Assembly (NCBI RefSeq): GCF_036699995.1
Contig: NZ_CP144906.1
Location: 4,413,001-4,477,000 of the forward strand
Source: Clostridium beijerinckii
Lineage (GTDB): Bacteria > Bacillota > Clostridia > Clostridiales > Clostridiaceae
Reading direction: 5' to 3'
Length of the DNA: 64,000 nucleotides
The notes under the pieces were generated by a model. That model had not been told where the DNA came from, made no database searches, and was given only the letters and a program-made list of their open reading frames with translations. The translations under genes were made by a program, and so were the position numbers. Shown in pieces: positions 16,461 to 25,857 of this stretch; the stretch's first letter is position 1; the number at the start of each line of letters is the position of its first letter.

Positions 16461-18242
16461 TTAATGTAGACTCTTATTTCTTAAATAATCAGTAAAACAT
16501 TTTACTATTTGGGGATCAAATTGAGTTCCCGAACATCTTTTTAACTCCTTTATAGCATCTTCTTTACATATAGCCTTTTTATACACTCTATCATTAGTCA
16601 TAACATCATAAGAATCAGCCACATTAATTATTCTCGCCATTAAAGGAATTTCTTCTCCAGCTAAGCCTAAAGGATATCCATTTCCATCCCATTTCTCATG
16701 ATGTGTTAGTACACATTTAGCAACATTTCCAAGCTCACTAGATGCATTTATAATTCTGTATCCTTTTTCTGTATGAGTCTTCATTATTTCAAATTCTTCT
16801 TTTGTCAACTTCCCTGGCTTTAATAATATATCTTCATTAACACCTATTTTCCCTATATCATGTAAACTTGCAACTAATGCCAACTCGTCCAACTCTGAAA
16901 TTTTTAACCTCAATTTTTTTCCTATTTCTAAAGCATATTTTGTTACTCTTTCAGTATGTTCATTGGTTTCCATATTTTTCTCTTCTAGACTTTTTTTCAG
17001 TGAATCCATAATTGAACTTCTAATACTTTTCTTTTCTAACAATTTTTGACGATATACTTTTTCTTCTACCTTGTTTATGCAATCGTATATATCTTCCTGT
17101 AATGAATATTTTATTCCCTCACCTAATGCAATGCTTAATTGCATAAATTTATAATCTGCTTGTTCGCATTTCTTTGTGATTTTTCTAATAACTTTTTCAC
17201 ATTTTGATTCATCACAATTAGGTATTAGAATTATGAATTCATCTCCGCCCCACCTAAATACATATCCATTAGGATGACATATCTCCTTAAGAACTCCAGC
17301 TATACTTCTAAGTAAATTATCTCCTTCTAGATGTCCTAAAGTATCATTTACTATTTTAAGCCCGTTTACATCTCCCATTATTATTCCCAATGGTAAATAT
17401 TGCTCATGGTTTAATTCTTTAATCTTTTCTTCAAAACTATGTCTATTATATAAGCCTGTAAGAATATCTATTTCACTTAAATATCGTAATCTTTCTTCTA
17501 AGATCTTTCTTTCCGTTATATCTCTAGATAACCCTACCAATCCCCATACTTGTCCATCTTTATCTACAACAGGTATTTTTACATTTTCTTCAATTATTTC
17601 TTTGCCATTCTCGTTTTGTATCCTATGCTCAAAATAAGTAGCCTTTTTCGTTACCATAATTTTATTATCCTGATCAATGAATTTTTTCGCTTCATTGTAG
17701 TTACCATATATCTCCAAATCAGTTTTACCTATTATTTCTTTTACGCCTCTCTTTTTATAAAAATCTTCAAACTTCTTATTAAATCCAAGAAATCTGCTTT
17801 CCTTATCTTTATAAAAAATAGATTCTGGCACTGCATCAATTATTGTTCTTAATATGTTTTTTTGTTTTTCTATTTCTGATTCTCTTAATTTTCTATCATT
17901 TATATCAATTATAATACCAGCTACGGCTTTAGGCTCTCCATCATTATCTAGTATGGGAAATATGAAACACTCAACACAGTTGTCATTTACTATACCTTCT
18001 ACAACATAAGTCTTCTTTTTCCTTAGGCATTCATTTATTTGCTCATCATATATTTTTGCTTTTTCTAAAGGAAAAGCCTCTTTGTTTGTCTTGCCTTTAA
18101 CATCTTCCAGTTTTATATTATACATATCTTCATAATACTTATTAAAAAATATTATTGTCGTATCAATTCCTTCAATCCAAACCGGCCAAGGTATATTACT
18201 TAAAAATGATTTATATATTTCCCCTAAATACTTTTCTTCCAT
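16461..18242 (-). CDS. Soluble PAS-PAS-GGDEF-HD-GYP cyclic-di-GMP protein
   Basis: 593 residues, no membrane helix. Two tandem PAS domains (about 10-120 and 130-245; the second ends with the PAC-like WGLVGLSRDITERK), a GGDEF domain with FRWGGDEFIILIP, and an HD-GYP domain with SLHDIGKIG, HHEKWDGNGYPLG and ADSYDVMTNDRVYKK. Synthesis and hydrolysis of cyclic di-GMP are both plausible, tuned by a PAS-sensed signal. The ribosome site AAGGGG is 11-12 bases from the ATG, longer than usual, and lies inside a large leader hairpin (18244-18320). That suggests translational control. Confidence 0.92.
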   Translation of the reverse strand: MEEKYLGEIYKSFLSNIPWPVWIEGIDTTIIFFNKYYEDMYNIKLEDVKGKTNKEAFPLEKAKIYDEQINECLRKKKTYVVEGIVNDNCVECFIFPILDNDGEPKAVAGIIIDINDRKLRESEIEKQKNILRTIIDAVPESIFYKDKESRFLGFNKKFEDFYKKRGVKEIIGKTDLEIYGNYNEAKKFIDQDNKIMVTKKATYFEHRIQNENGKEIIEENVKIPVVDKDGQVWGLVGLSRDITERKILEERLRYLSEIDILTGLYNRHSFEEKIKELNHEQYLPLGIIMGDVNGLKIVNDTLGHLEGDNLLRSIAGVLKEICHPNGYVFRWGGDEFIILIPNCDESKCEKVIRKITKKCEQADYKFMQLSIALGEGIKYSLQEDIYDCINKVEEKVYRQKLLEKKSIRSSIMDSLKKSLEEKNMETNEHTERVTKYALEIGKKLRLKISELDELALVASLHDIGKIGVNEDILLKPGKLTKEEFEIMKTHTEKGYRIINASSELGNVAKCVLTHHEKWDGNGYPLGLAGEEIPLMARIINVADSYDVMTNDRVYKKAICKEDAIKELKRCSGTQFDPQIVKCFTDYLRNKSLH

Positions 18243-18243
18243 C

Positions 18244-18320
18244 GCTTCGGTATTCCCCTTTTATGTTAAGTTTATTATAATTTGATTTTACTATCTCTTA
18301 ACATAATTGTCTACCGAAGC
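18244..18320 (-). promoter_or_regulatory. Leader hairpin enclosing the ribosome binding site of the PAS-GGDEF-HD-GYP gene
   Basis: In the minus-strand RNA, GCTTCGGTA (18320-18312) pairs perfectly with TACCGAAGC (18252-18244), and TTATGTTAAG (18306-18297) pairs perfectly with CTTAACATAA (18270-18261). AGGGG (18259-18255) sits in the 8-nt internal loop between the two stems, and the start codon is one base past the outer stem. The geometry would hide the ribosome site. It could instead be a bceAB terminator, but it has no U-run. Confidence 0.65.
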
Positions 18321-18391
18321 AATTATTTTCCAATATTAATATCATACTTATTATTTGCTAGTTTCACCAACACATATTACTGCATTTATTT

Positions 18392-20419
18392 CTATCTATA
18401 CTCATTTCCAACTATATTTTTATAAGCTACATATGTTGCATACAGGTATCCACCATAAACGATAAGCATCATTAATGCTGTCATTAAAATCGGTTGTATT
18501 TTATTGCTGGAACCTAATACCATTAAGTATTTATTTACTACAGTAATTCCAACATATGAATGAATTATTGAAAGAGCTAGAGGTAATATAAAAAATACAG
18601 CAACTTGTTTAAATATACTTCTATTAATCATGCTCTTTGTTGCTCCAATCTTTCTTAAAGATCTATATCTTTCTATAGAATCATTGCATTGAGATAATTG
18701 TTGAAGCGCAAGTACCGCTGCACTTGACAATAGAAATACAATTCCCATATATACTGCTACAAATAATATTATTGCAGATAATCCTCTACTATCGTCATAT
18801 GCCATTTCTCTTGTCCCACCATAGAGAGTAAAGTTTAAATTTTTATATTCATTTTCATTGAACTTAAAATTATTAAATATAGTAGTTAATTCTTTTTTCG
18901 CATCTTCCTTATTATTACCTACAAAATTTAAATCTAGTACCTCATCATATTTATCTATTCCATTTACTAAATCATCTGGTACTACTAAGGTAAACATAGT
19001 ATCACTTGAAGGCGATGTGGAAATAGCCCCAGTTTCAATTTTTTTATCTTTTATTTTAAATTCCTTATTATCTATCTGTAGTGAATTCTCATTTTTAATA
19101 AAGCTTTCTAGTAATCCCTTTAAGGGCTCATAATTAGAACACACTAATATCTCATTATCTTTTAAATCTATACTAGATTCACCCTTCAATTTTCTTAATT
19201 TATTGTATTCTGAAATTTTAATCATATCTGTAGTATCGAACACTTTAAAATTTAACATCTCTTTTTGGTCGCTAGATAGTGCATATTTAGCTAATACATC
19301 TCTAGAACTAATATTACTCTTATATTGTCTAATCACAACATAGTCAGCATTATCATCAACATTATAATTTAGCTGATTTAGTGCATCTAAAACTGAAATT
19401 CTATTACTATTATTTTTATCAAATACTTGTACTGATGCATCAAACGGAGTTTGATTTTTTAATGAGCTTTCTGAAGCATTTTTTACACCTAATCCAGTTG
19501 ACAAAGTTCCTATAGTAACAAATAACATTAAACAAATTATTGTCATAGAGATAAAATTAGTATTAAATTTACTCGAAATTTGTTTTACACTAAAAACATT
19601 TAGACCATTTAGATATAAATTCTTGTTTTTCCTAAGTGCAGAGAATGTAACCGATGCGATCCCATAAAAGAAAAATGCTGTTCCAACAATCCCTAATGCT
19701 ATTGATAATTTAAATCTACTATCATCAAAATTTAATCCTGCTAAATTAACAAGATAATAAGCATAACCTAAAATAATAAGTGCAGATATTAATATAAATA
19801 GAGCTATATATGGATTTTTAATATTGATCTTTTCATTTTTTCTATCTGCATGTAACAAGTCAATTAATTTATATTTTGAAACTATAATCACATTAAATAT
19901 CATAACTAATAAGTACATTATGCCAAAATATAATATAGTCTTAAGTATTGCACTTATTGAAATTGAAAAACTATATTTGGTCATTTGTACCGCAAAAAGC
20001 TTAGCTGTGAATATAGAAAGAACTTGTGCAAACAACATTCCAAGTAAAAGTCCTGCAACCAAAGATATTATTCCTATATATAAAGTCTCAAAAAGCAATA
20101 TCCGTGACATTTTTCTTTTTCCCATTCCTAAAATCATGTATACCCCAAATTCTTTTTTTCTTTTACTAATCAAAAATTTTGTGGCATATATTATTAAACC
20201 ACCTAATATAACAGAAACTCCAATAGATATATAAGAAATAAGCTGCGCCATTATCTTAACATATTCCGTTTGTCCAGAATTCATATCTGCCATTACTGAC
20301 TGAGAATCGATTGAATTAAAACTATAGAATATGCATACTGCAAAAGTTAAAGTTAAAAAATAAATAGTATAATCTTTAAAGCTCTTTTTTACGTTATTAA
20401 AAGCAATTCTAGAATACAT
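18392..20419 (-). CDS. bceB: BceB-type ABC transporter permease (peptide antibiotic sensing/detoxification)
   Basis: 675-residue FtsX/MacB-superfamily permease with the BceB layout: a first membrane helix, three more clustered N-terminally (about 55-190), further helices to about 300, a large extracellular domain (about 310-520) and three helices at the C-terminus. BceAB systems protect lipid II-cycle intermediates from bacitracin-like peptides and signal to the BceS kinase. Translation should start at the ATG at 20419 (MYSRIAFNNVKKSFKDYTIY), with GGAGGTGATTCAAAAG upstream. It overlaps the end of the ATPase gene by 11 bp, implying coupling. Confidence 0.9.
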   Translation of the reverse strand: MYSRIAFNNVKKSFKDYTIYFLTLTFAVCIFYSFNSIDSQSVMADMNSGQTEYVKIMAQLISYISIGVSVILGGLIIYATKFLISKRKKEFGVYMILGMGKRKMSRILLFETLYIGIISLVAGLLLGMLFAQVLSIFTAKLFAVQMTKYSFSISISAILKTILYFGIMYLLVMIFNVIIVSKYKLIDLLHADRKNEKINIKNPYIALFILISALIILGYAYYLVNLAGLNFDDSRFKLSIALGIVGTAFFFYGIASVTFSALRKNKNLYLNGLNVFSVKQISSKFNTNFISMTIICLMLFVTIGTLSTGLGVKNASESSLKNQTPFDASVQVFDKNNSNRISVLDALNQLNYNVDDNADYVVIRQYKSNISSRDVLAKYALSSDQKEMLNFKVFDTTDMIKISEYNKLRKLKGESSIDLKDNEILVCSNYEPLKGLLESFIKNENSLQIDNKEFKIKDKKIETGAISTSPSSDTMFTLVVPDDLVNGIDKYDEVLDLNFVGNNKEDAKKELTTIFNNFKFNENEYKNLNFTLYGGTREMAYDDSRGLSAIILFVAVYMGIVFLLSSAAVLALQQLSQCNDSIERYRSLRKIGATKSMINRSIFKQVAVFFILPLALSIIHSYVGITVVNKYLMVLGSSNKIQPILMTALMMLIVYGGYLYATYVAYKNIVGNEYR

Positions 20420-21176
20420 CTTTTGAATCACCTCCAAGTAGTGTAACAATATCTATTATCTTGTTAAAGAAATCTTTTCTTGAATCCTCGCCTCTTACCA
20501 ATTCATTAAATATATTTCCATCCTTTATGAATAATATCCTATGTGCATAACTTGCCGTAAACGCATCATGTGTAACCATCAAAATTGTTGCTTCTAATTT
20601 TTTATTTAAGGTTTCAATAGAATTTAAAAGTAATTTAGCTGACTTAGAATCCAAAGCCCCTGTAGGTTCATCTGCCAAAATAAGTTTTGGATTATTAACT
20701 ATTGCCCTTGCTGATGCTACTCTCTGCTTTTGGCCTCCAGACATTTGATAAGGATATTTATCTAATACTTCGAGTATTCCTAAGTTTTTAGCTGAATTCC
20801 TTACTAATTCATCGACTTCCTTACCTTTCTTTCCTGCAATAGTCAATGCTAATGCAATATTTTCATAGGCTGTTAATGTATCTAGTAAATTAAAATCCTG
20901 AAAAATAAATCCTAATTTATCTCTTCTGAATCTTTCAAGTTTCTTACTTTTAAGCCTTGTAATATCTTCTCCATCAATCATAATTGATCCGGTAGTCACT
21001 TTATCTATTGTAGATATGCAATTCAAAAGAGTAGTCTTTCCACTTCCTGAAGGCCCCATTATACCAACAAATTCACCTTTTTCTACTCTAAAACTTATAT
21101 TATCAAGTGCCTTTGTGACATTATCTTTATTTCCATAATATTTTTCTACATTTTGAATGTTTAAAATGTTCTCCAT
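20409..21176 (-). CDS. bceA: BceA-type ABC transporter ATPase
   Basis: 255-residue ATPase partner of BceB. Walker A GPSGSGKTTLL, Q-loop FQDFNLL, signature MSGGQKQR, Walker B LILADEPTGALDSKSA and H-loop VTHD are all intact. The start is the ATG at 21176 (MENILNIQNVEKYYG), preceded by TAGGAGGAAG; upstream extension to 21242 has no ribosome site. The gene is separated from bceRS by a terminator (21403-21435) and has its own upstream dyad (21299-21319), the usual arrangement when BceR activates bceAB. Confidence 0.93.
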   Translation of the reverse strand: MENILNIQNVEKYYGNKDNVTKALDNISFRVEKGEFVGIMGPSGSGKTTLLNCISTIDKVTTGSIMIDGEDITRLKSKKLERFRRDKLGFIFQDFNLLDTLTAYENIALALTIAGKKGKEVDELVRNSAKNLGILEVLDKYPYQMSGGQKQRVASARAIVNNPKLILADEPTGALDSKSAKLLLNSIETLNKKLEATILMVTHDAFTASYAHRILFIKDGNIFNELVRGEDSRKDFFNKIIDIVTLLGGDSKDVF

Positions 21177-21298
21177 AATCTTCCTCCTATTTTTATAGCA
21201 ACTTTTATAATCGCTATTCATTTCAAATTTATTTAACCTCATGGCTACATTTTAAATCTTTTGATATTTTTCTCATATTGAAGTATCTTTCAGTCAGC

Positions 21299-21319
21299 TT
21301 ACATTTTCGTAAGATGTAA
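21299..21319 (-). promoter_or_regulatory. Candidate BceR operator upstream of bceAB
   Basis: TTACAT-N9-ATGTAA imperfect dyad with an inner CTTAC/GTAAG pair (TTTCGTAAGATG core), about 120 bp before the bceA start. Position and symmetry fit an OmpR-family response-regulator site upstream of a target transporter. That BceR binds it is inferred. Confidence 0.5.
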
Positions 21320-21402
21320 ACAACAATTTGAAATATTAATTGAATTTAATTAAAAACTGTAAATAATGAATATCATTTATAAAACATTTTTATTTCCAAT
21401 AT

Positions 21403-21435
21403 TAAAAAATAGCCTAGGAACCAATCTCCTAGACT
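21403..21435 (-). terminator. Terminator of bceRS
   Basis: The minus strand reads AGTCTAGGA-loop-TCCTAGGCT followed by AUUUUUU (21404-21410). It separates bceRS (stop 21558) from bceAB. Confidence 0.8.
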
Positions 21436-21557
21436 TTGTGTCTTATATAATTTAGAAATACATAAAATTCTGCTAAGCCTATATTAGACTACTCTGGCAA
21501 TTTACCTACTGAAAAATAATTATGACATTTAGGAATCATTATTTTCTTTCATATGTC

Positions 21558-22571
21558 TTACTTAAAACTCATAAATCCTCCAATAGGGAATATTATGTTA
21601 ACTTTAGTTCCTTTGCCAGCTATTGAATCTAAAGTTATCCCGAGTCCTAGCTTTTCACATAGTTTTTTACATAAATACAATCCTATCCCTGTGGACTTTC
21701 CATATACTCTTCCATTTTCCCCTGTAAAACCTTTATCAAAGACTCTATTTAAATCATTTTTCGAAATGCCTATACCATTATCTTCAATAGTTAATATTAT
21801 ACTCTCTTTACCTTTGCTTGTATAAATTCTCACTTCTCCATTTTTATCTTTACTATATTTTATTGAATTAATAATAATTTGATTTATAATAAACTTTACC
21901 CACTTTGGATCCGTGACCACTGCCCCATAAATATTATCAATACTTACTGAAATCTTTTTGCTAATAAAATCACGCCTGTTGTTTCTAATAACCTCCTGAA
22001 TTATGTTCTTTATTTCAAATTCTTTAACAATATAATCATTCTTAACATCTGTACTTCTCGAGTAATAAAGAGCCTGATTTATATATTCTTCAATTTTCTT
22101 AAGCTCATCTTCTAATGATTTCTTTTCATTAATATTGCTGTTTTCTACAATTAATCTTGCAGATGATATTGGTGTTTTTACCTCATGAACCCAGGTTTCT
22201 ATGTACTCTCTATATTCTTTTTGAAGATTTTTATAGAAGTTAACCTGCTCATGCATATCCCTATTACTATCGCTTAATACTTCATAAATAACTTTTCCTT
22301 CATAATAATTTGGACTTTTTATTACCTCAGGTAATAAATACTTTTTATCTAATTTGCCACTAATTCCTACAATATCGTCATAGAATTTTTTTTTCGTTAT
22401 AAACTCAATGATTATATAGATTGATAGTGGTAAAAACCAAATAATAAAAACTACAAATAGTATTACAACTGGTGTTTTAGCTATGCTCATTATAGCTGTA
22501 AATAAAGAGTATATTATTAGATTAATTATTATGTATGGCAACTTTGAAATAGAATATTCCTTTATATTCAT
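21558..22571 (-). CDS. bceS: BceS-type intramembrane-sensing histidine kinase
   Basis: 337 residues: two membrane helices near the N-terminus (about 13-32 and 36-58) with almost no extracellular loop, then a dimerisation/phosphoacceptor segment WVHEVKTPISSARL (H129), and a HATPase domain with DNGIGISKNDLNRVFDKGF and STGIGLYLCKKL. The tiny sensor region is typical of kinases that read the flux of a partner BceAB transporter rather than binding the peptide. It overlaps bceR by 4 bp (ATGA), implying translational coupling. Confidence 0.93.
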   Translation of the reverse strand: MNIKEYSISKLPYIIINLIIYSLFTAIMSIAKTPVVILFVVFIIWFLPLSIYIIIEFITKKKFYDDIVGISGKLDKKYLLPEVIKSPNYYEGKVIYEVLSDSNRDMHEQVNFYKNLQKEYREYIETWVHEVKTPISSARLIVENSNINEKKSLEDELKKIEEYINQALYYSRSTDVKNDYIVKEFEIKNIIQEVIRNNRRDFISKKISVSIDNIYGAVVTDPKWVKFIINQIIINSIKYSKDKNGEVRIYTSKGKESIILTIEDNGIGISKNDLNRVFDKGFTGENGRVYGKSTGIGLYLCKKLCEKLGLGITLDSIAGKGTKVNIIFPIGGFMSFK

Positions 22572-23239
22572 AGTAATATATAACCAATTCCTCTCTTAGT
22601 TTCTATTCCATCCTTAAATCCAATTTCTTGAAGCTTTTTTCTTAGCCTAGTAACATTTACTGATAAAGTATTATCATCAATATAAAGATCCGAATTCCAT
22701 AAATAATCCATTAAATCTTCTCTACTAACTATGCACTCTTTATTTTTCATAAGACAAAGTAGTATCCTAAATTCATTTTTAGTAAGATCAATCTTTTCAT
22801 CTCCAAATATCACGCTTCCATTAGAGACATTTAGCTTTAAACCTTTGTGTTCAACTATCTCAGAAATTGAATTATTCCCAAGAGTTCTTCTTAATACGGC
22901 AGTTATCCTTGCAAGAAGTATTTGCGTATTATATGGCTTTGTTATAAAATCATCCGCCCCAAGGTTCATACTCATAATCTCATCCATCTCGCTATCTCTG
23001 CTGGTTACTATTATTATAGGTATATTCTTTTCTTTCCTTATTTCCTTACAGATATAATAACCATCATAATATGGAAGATTTATATCTAACAGAATTAAAT
23101 CCGGTTCATCCTTTAGTGCTACTTTTACTATATTTTCAAAATTAGCTGGTGCATAAGCTTCATAACCATATCTTTTTAAAAACTCTACAAGCTCTTTTTT
23201 TATATTCTCATTATCTTCTATTATCATGATTTTAGGCAT
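22568..23239 (-). CDS. bceR: BceR-type OmpR-family response regulator
   Basis: 223 residues: receiver domain (acidic pocket ED at 8-9, phosphoacceptor D52 in LLDINLPYYDG, K in FITKPYNTQ) and an OmpR winged-helix (VIFGDEKIDLTKNEFRILLCLM ... VNVTRLRKKLQEIG, here abridged). The start is the ATG at 23239 (MPKIMIIEDN), with AAGGAGG six bases upstream. It should activate the adjacent bceAB genes. Confidence 0.93.
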   Translation of the reverse strand: MPKIMIIEDNENIKKELVEFLKRYGYEAYAPANFENIVKVALKDEPDLILLDINLPYYDGYYICKEIRKEKNIPIIIVTSRDSEMDEIMSMNLGADDFITKPYNTQILLARITAVLRRTLGNNSISEIVEHKGLKLNVSNGSVIFGDEKIDLTKNEFRILLCLMKNKECIVSREDLMDYLWNSDLYIDDNTLSVNVTRLRKKLQEIGFKDGIETKRGIGYILL

Positions 23240-23365
23240 ATACATCCTCCTTAAAATTATTGCTTCATCGTTAATTAAATATAATCTGTAAAACACCTTT
23301 AATTTATTATCAAATCTTATTTTAGTTATTTCTAATTCTAGCATAAAATTCCTAATAACAAAAAT

Positions 23366-23395
23366 GTATACTAAGTATTCATTTATTTAGTATAC
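23366..23395. promoter_or_regulatory. Inverted repeat upstream of bceR
   Basis: GTATACTAA (23366-23374) and TTAGTATAC (23387-23395) flank 12 nt, about 130 bp before the bceR start and next to the amino-acid transporter terminator. It may be an operator for bceRS. It is not the same sequence as the candidate bceAB operator. Confidence 0.35.
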
Positions 23396-23423
23396 TTTTC
23401 ATTATTTTCATACAAATAATAGA

Positions 23424-23460
23424 AGAGAATAATTTAAATGGCTAATTTAAATTATTCTCT
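23424..23460 (-). terminator. Terminator of the amino-acid ABC transporter operon
   Basis: Perfect 16-bp inverted repeat AGAGAATAATTTAAAT / ATTTAAATTATTCTCT with a 5-nt loop, about 140 bp after the last permease gene. Confidence 0.7.
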
Positions 23461-23600
23461 AAAATTATATCTCTATTCAATTTAAGCTTATCAGCAAAAG
23501 TACTTACAAATTTTCTAAAGTTTCAAGTTCATATCTTCACTAGAAATCATAAATCTAGATTTAAAGTTGGACATCTGCAAATCTATTAATTAGGTTATAC

Positions 23601-24233
23601 CTAGTACTCTGTTTTAATTGTTCTAACGCAACACGATATTGTAAAATTTATTATGAAATATGTTGCAGCTATAGCTCCAAACAATAAAAATATCTGAGAT
23701 GATGAAACAAAACTTCCCATAAGAATCATACCTTTGCCTGTAAATTCTTCTATACCAACAGCCCATAGAAAAGATGTATCTTTTATTACAGTAATTGATT
23801 GGGATAGAACTGTTGGAATGCAGCGCCTAAAGCTTTGAGGTAGTATTATATATCGTAATGTTTGGAACTTCGTAAAGCCTTGAGAATATGCTGCCTCATA
23901 TTGACCTCTACTTACAGAATTCATTCCTCCTCTAAATATTTCTGCCATAACCGCCGAAGTAAATAAAGTAAAAGATAAGATTCCTGAATACATAGGTTTT
24001 ATTGGAACCAAAAATCTAATAGATAATATCCATAGTAAATTAGGTGTATTTCTAAATGTCTCTATATATATTGTTGCAATTCTCCCCACAATTCCCTTAG
24101 AGAAATTTCTTGATATGGCAAGAATTATTCCAAAAAACATACTCAATACAATTGATATAATGGCTATAATTAGGGTTAATTTCATTCCTTGTAAAAGAAA
24201 CATCATATTTGCTTGATTAAATACACTTGACAT
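23601..24233 (-). CDS. Polar amino-acid ABC transporter permease (HisMQ family), second subunit
   Basis: 210-residue inner-membrane permease with about five helices. The family EAA loop is present as EAAYSQGFTKFQTLRYIILPQSFRRCIP, which docks on the ATPase (only part quoted as evidence). It forms a heterodimer with the permease encoded 2 bp upstream. The gene order ATPase, binding protein, permease, permease is that of glutamine/glutamate/aspartate importers. Exact substrate not decidable by eye; the GlnKL-like regulators just upstream make glutamine or glutamate attractive. Confidence 0.9.
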   Translation of the reverse strand: MSSVFNQANMMFLLQGMKLTLIIAIISIVLSMFFGIILAISRNFSKGIVGRIATIYIETFRNTPNLLWILSIRFLVPIKPMYSGILSFTLFTSAVMAEIFRGGMNSVSRGQYEAAYSQGFTKFQTLRYIILPQSFRRCIPTVLSQSITVIKDTSFLWAVGIEEFTGKGMILMGSFVSSSQIFLLFGAIAATYFIINFTISCCVRTIKTEY

Positions 24234-24235
24234 TA

Positions 24236-24964
24236 TTATAGCCCTCCCTCTGTTGCAACGGATTGTTCTGTTATAGAATCTTCAATATCAACTAATGCTT
24301 TCTTTTTCTCTCTAAGTTCAAGCTTTCTTGAAATCATTGCTAATGGATAACACATTATAAAATATAATGCTCCAGTTATAACATACGCTGGTCCATAGTA
24401 CATATTGGCACTTGACCAAGAGTCAGCTGTATACATTAGATCTCCGCCTGCAATCATAGCTAATACTGAAGTATTCTTTATTAGGTTTACCAGTTGATTC
24501 GCAAGTGGTGGTATTATAATCTTTACAGTTTGAGGCAATATTATATACCTCATAGTTTGAGTATGAGAAAATCCTTGAGATTTTGCAGCCTCAAATTGTC
24601 CTTTTGGTATTGATGTTATACCGGTTCTCACAACTTCTGATATATATGCTCCATGGTATACACCGACTCCAAGTATTCCAATTAAAAACACCGGTAATAC
24701 CACCTTTATATATGGTAATCCATTAAATAGAAAGAATACTTGAATTACAAGAGGTGTATTCTGAATCACCTCTACATATATTCTATTTATTACCTTAAAA
24801 ATTTTTATTTTGCTTGTAGAAAGTACTCCAAAAATAATTCCAAGCATTAAGGCAAGTATAAGCCCTAGTATTGATACTTCAAGTGTTGTTAAGAATCCCT
24901 CAAGAAATATATTAAAATCTTTAAAAAGTGCTTCCCACTTAAATATTGCAAAAGGTCCGTTCAT
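24236..24964 (-). CDS. Polar amino-acid ABC transporter permease (HisMQ family), first subunit
   Basis: 242-residue membrane protein with the EAA loop EAAKSQGFSHTQTMRYIILP and about five helices; the C-terminal tail is charged (LREKKKALVDIEDS). It begins on the last base of the binding-protein gene's stop codon and ends 2 bp before the next permease, so the three are translationally coupled. It is one half of a permease heterodimer. Confidence 0.9.
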   Translation of the reverse strand: MNGPFAIFKWEALFKDFNIFLEGFLTTLEVSILGLILALMLGIIFGVLSTSKIKIFKVINRIYVEVIQNTPLVIQVFFLFNGLPYIKVVLPVFLIGILGVGVYHGAYISEVVRTGITSIPKGQFEAAKSQGFSHTQTMRYIILPQTVKIIIPPLANQLVNLIKNTSVLAMIAGGDLMYTADSWSSANMYYGPAYVITGALYFIMCYPLAMISRKLELREKKKALVDIEDSITEQSVATEGGL

Positions 24965-25776
24965 TATTTAATATCCCACTTTGCAATTAATTTACCTATT
25001 TCACCTGAACTCTTCATGTCATTTATAACTTCATTTACTTCCTTAGCGAGTTCAGTATTATCTTTTTTAGTTGCAATACCATATTCTTGAGGATCATATC
25101 TATCATTTAATATTACTGTCGAATCATCAACATAACCATTTAAAATAGATGCATCAACTGCAAAACAATCTATTCTACCTGAATCCAATGCTGCTTTAAG
25201 TTCAGGATATCCACCAAGCTCAGAGAATTTAAGAGTAATTCCTTCCTTTTCCGCTTCTTTTTGAAGTGCAGTTTTAGTTGTAGCACTTTGAGCAACTCCA
25301 ATAGTCTTTCCATCTAAGTCTTTAAGTGAAGATGCACCAAGGCTCTTCTTAACAAGTAATCCAACTCCATCCTTTATATATGGATCTGAAAAATTATAAC
25401 TCTTTTTTCTTTCATCCGTTATGGTAAATGTAGCAGCAACCATATCTATTTCTCCATTATCAAGAAGTGGCCCTCTTGTTTTAGCTGTAACCCCTTGAAA
25501 TTCAACCTTACTTTCATCTCCTAATATTTTTTTCGCTATTGCTTTCGATAAATCAATTTCTAAACCTTCCATTTCACCTGTCTGTGGATTTTTGTAACCA
25601 TATTTAGGTACATCAACTTTTACTCCAACCTTTAATACGCCTCTATCTTTTATTGCTTGTATTTCTTTTGCTTCCGCAGTATTTCCTCCTGTATTTGTTG
25701 GTGTTGATGAGCTGCATCCAGCCATCATCATACATGCACCTAATCCTAACGCTAAAAATAATTTTCTCAATTTCAT
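24964..25776 (-). CDS. Amino-acid ABC transporter substrate-binding lipoprotein (SBP family 3)
   Basis: 270 residues with a lipoprotein signal peptide; the lipobox is MMAGCSSS, with lipidated C21. The mature protein has the family-3 pattern: GVLKVGVKVDVPKYGYKNP, then GLEIDLSKAIAKKI, MVAATFTITDERKKSYNFS and DPYIKDGVGLLV. The ERK/S-D ligand contacts resemble aspartate/glutamate/glutamine binders such as PEB1 or GlnH. Anchored outside the membrane, it delivers ligand to the two permeases. Confidence 0.92.
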   Translation of the reverse strand: MKLRKLFLALGLGACMMMAGCSSSTPTNTGGNTAEAKEIQAIKDRGVLKVGVKVDVPKYGYKNPQTGEMEGLEIDLSKAIAKKILGDESKVEFQGVTAKTRGPLLDNGEIDMVAATFTITDERKKSYNFSDPYIKDGVGLLVKKSLGASSLKDLDGKTIGVAQSATTKTALQKEAEKEGITLKFSELGGYPELKAALDSGRIDCFAVDASILNGYVDDSTVILNDRYDPQEYGIATKKDNTELAKEVNEVINDMKSSGEIGKLIAKWDIK

Positions 25777-25857
25777 ATATTTATCCCCCTATTTAAATTT
25801 TAAAACTTCGTAGAAGTTTTTCATTAATTATGCGTTGTACACTGTGAATTATGTTTC

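Noticed and set aside
20420..20449. Upstream extension of the BceB permease
   Set aside because: The added residues overlap the ATPase gene and the ribosome site GGAGGTGATT lies inside them, so the ATG at 20419 is the better start.
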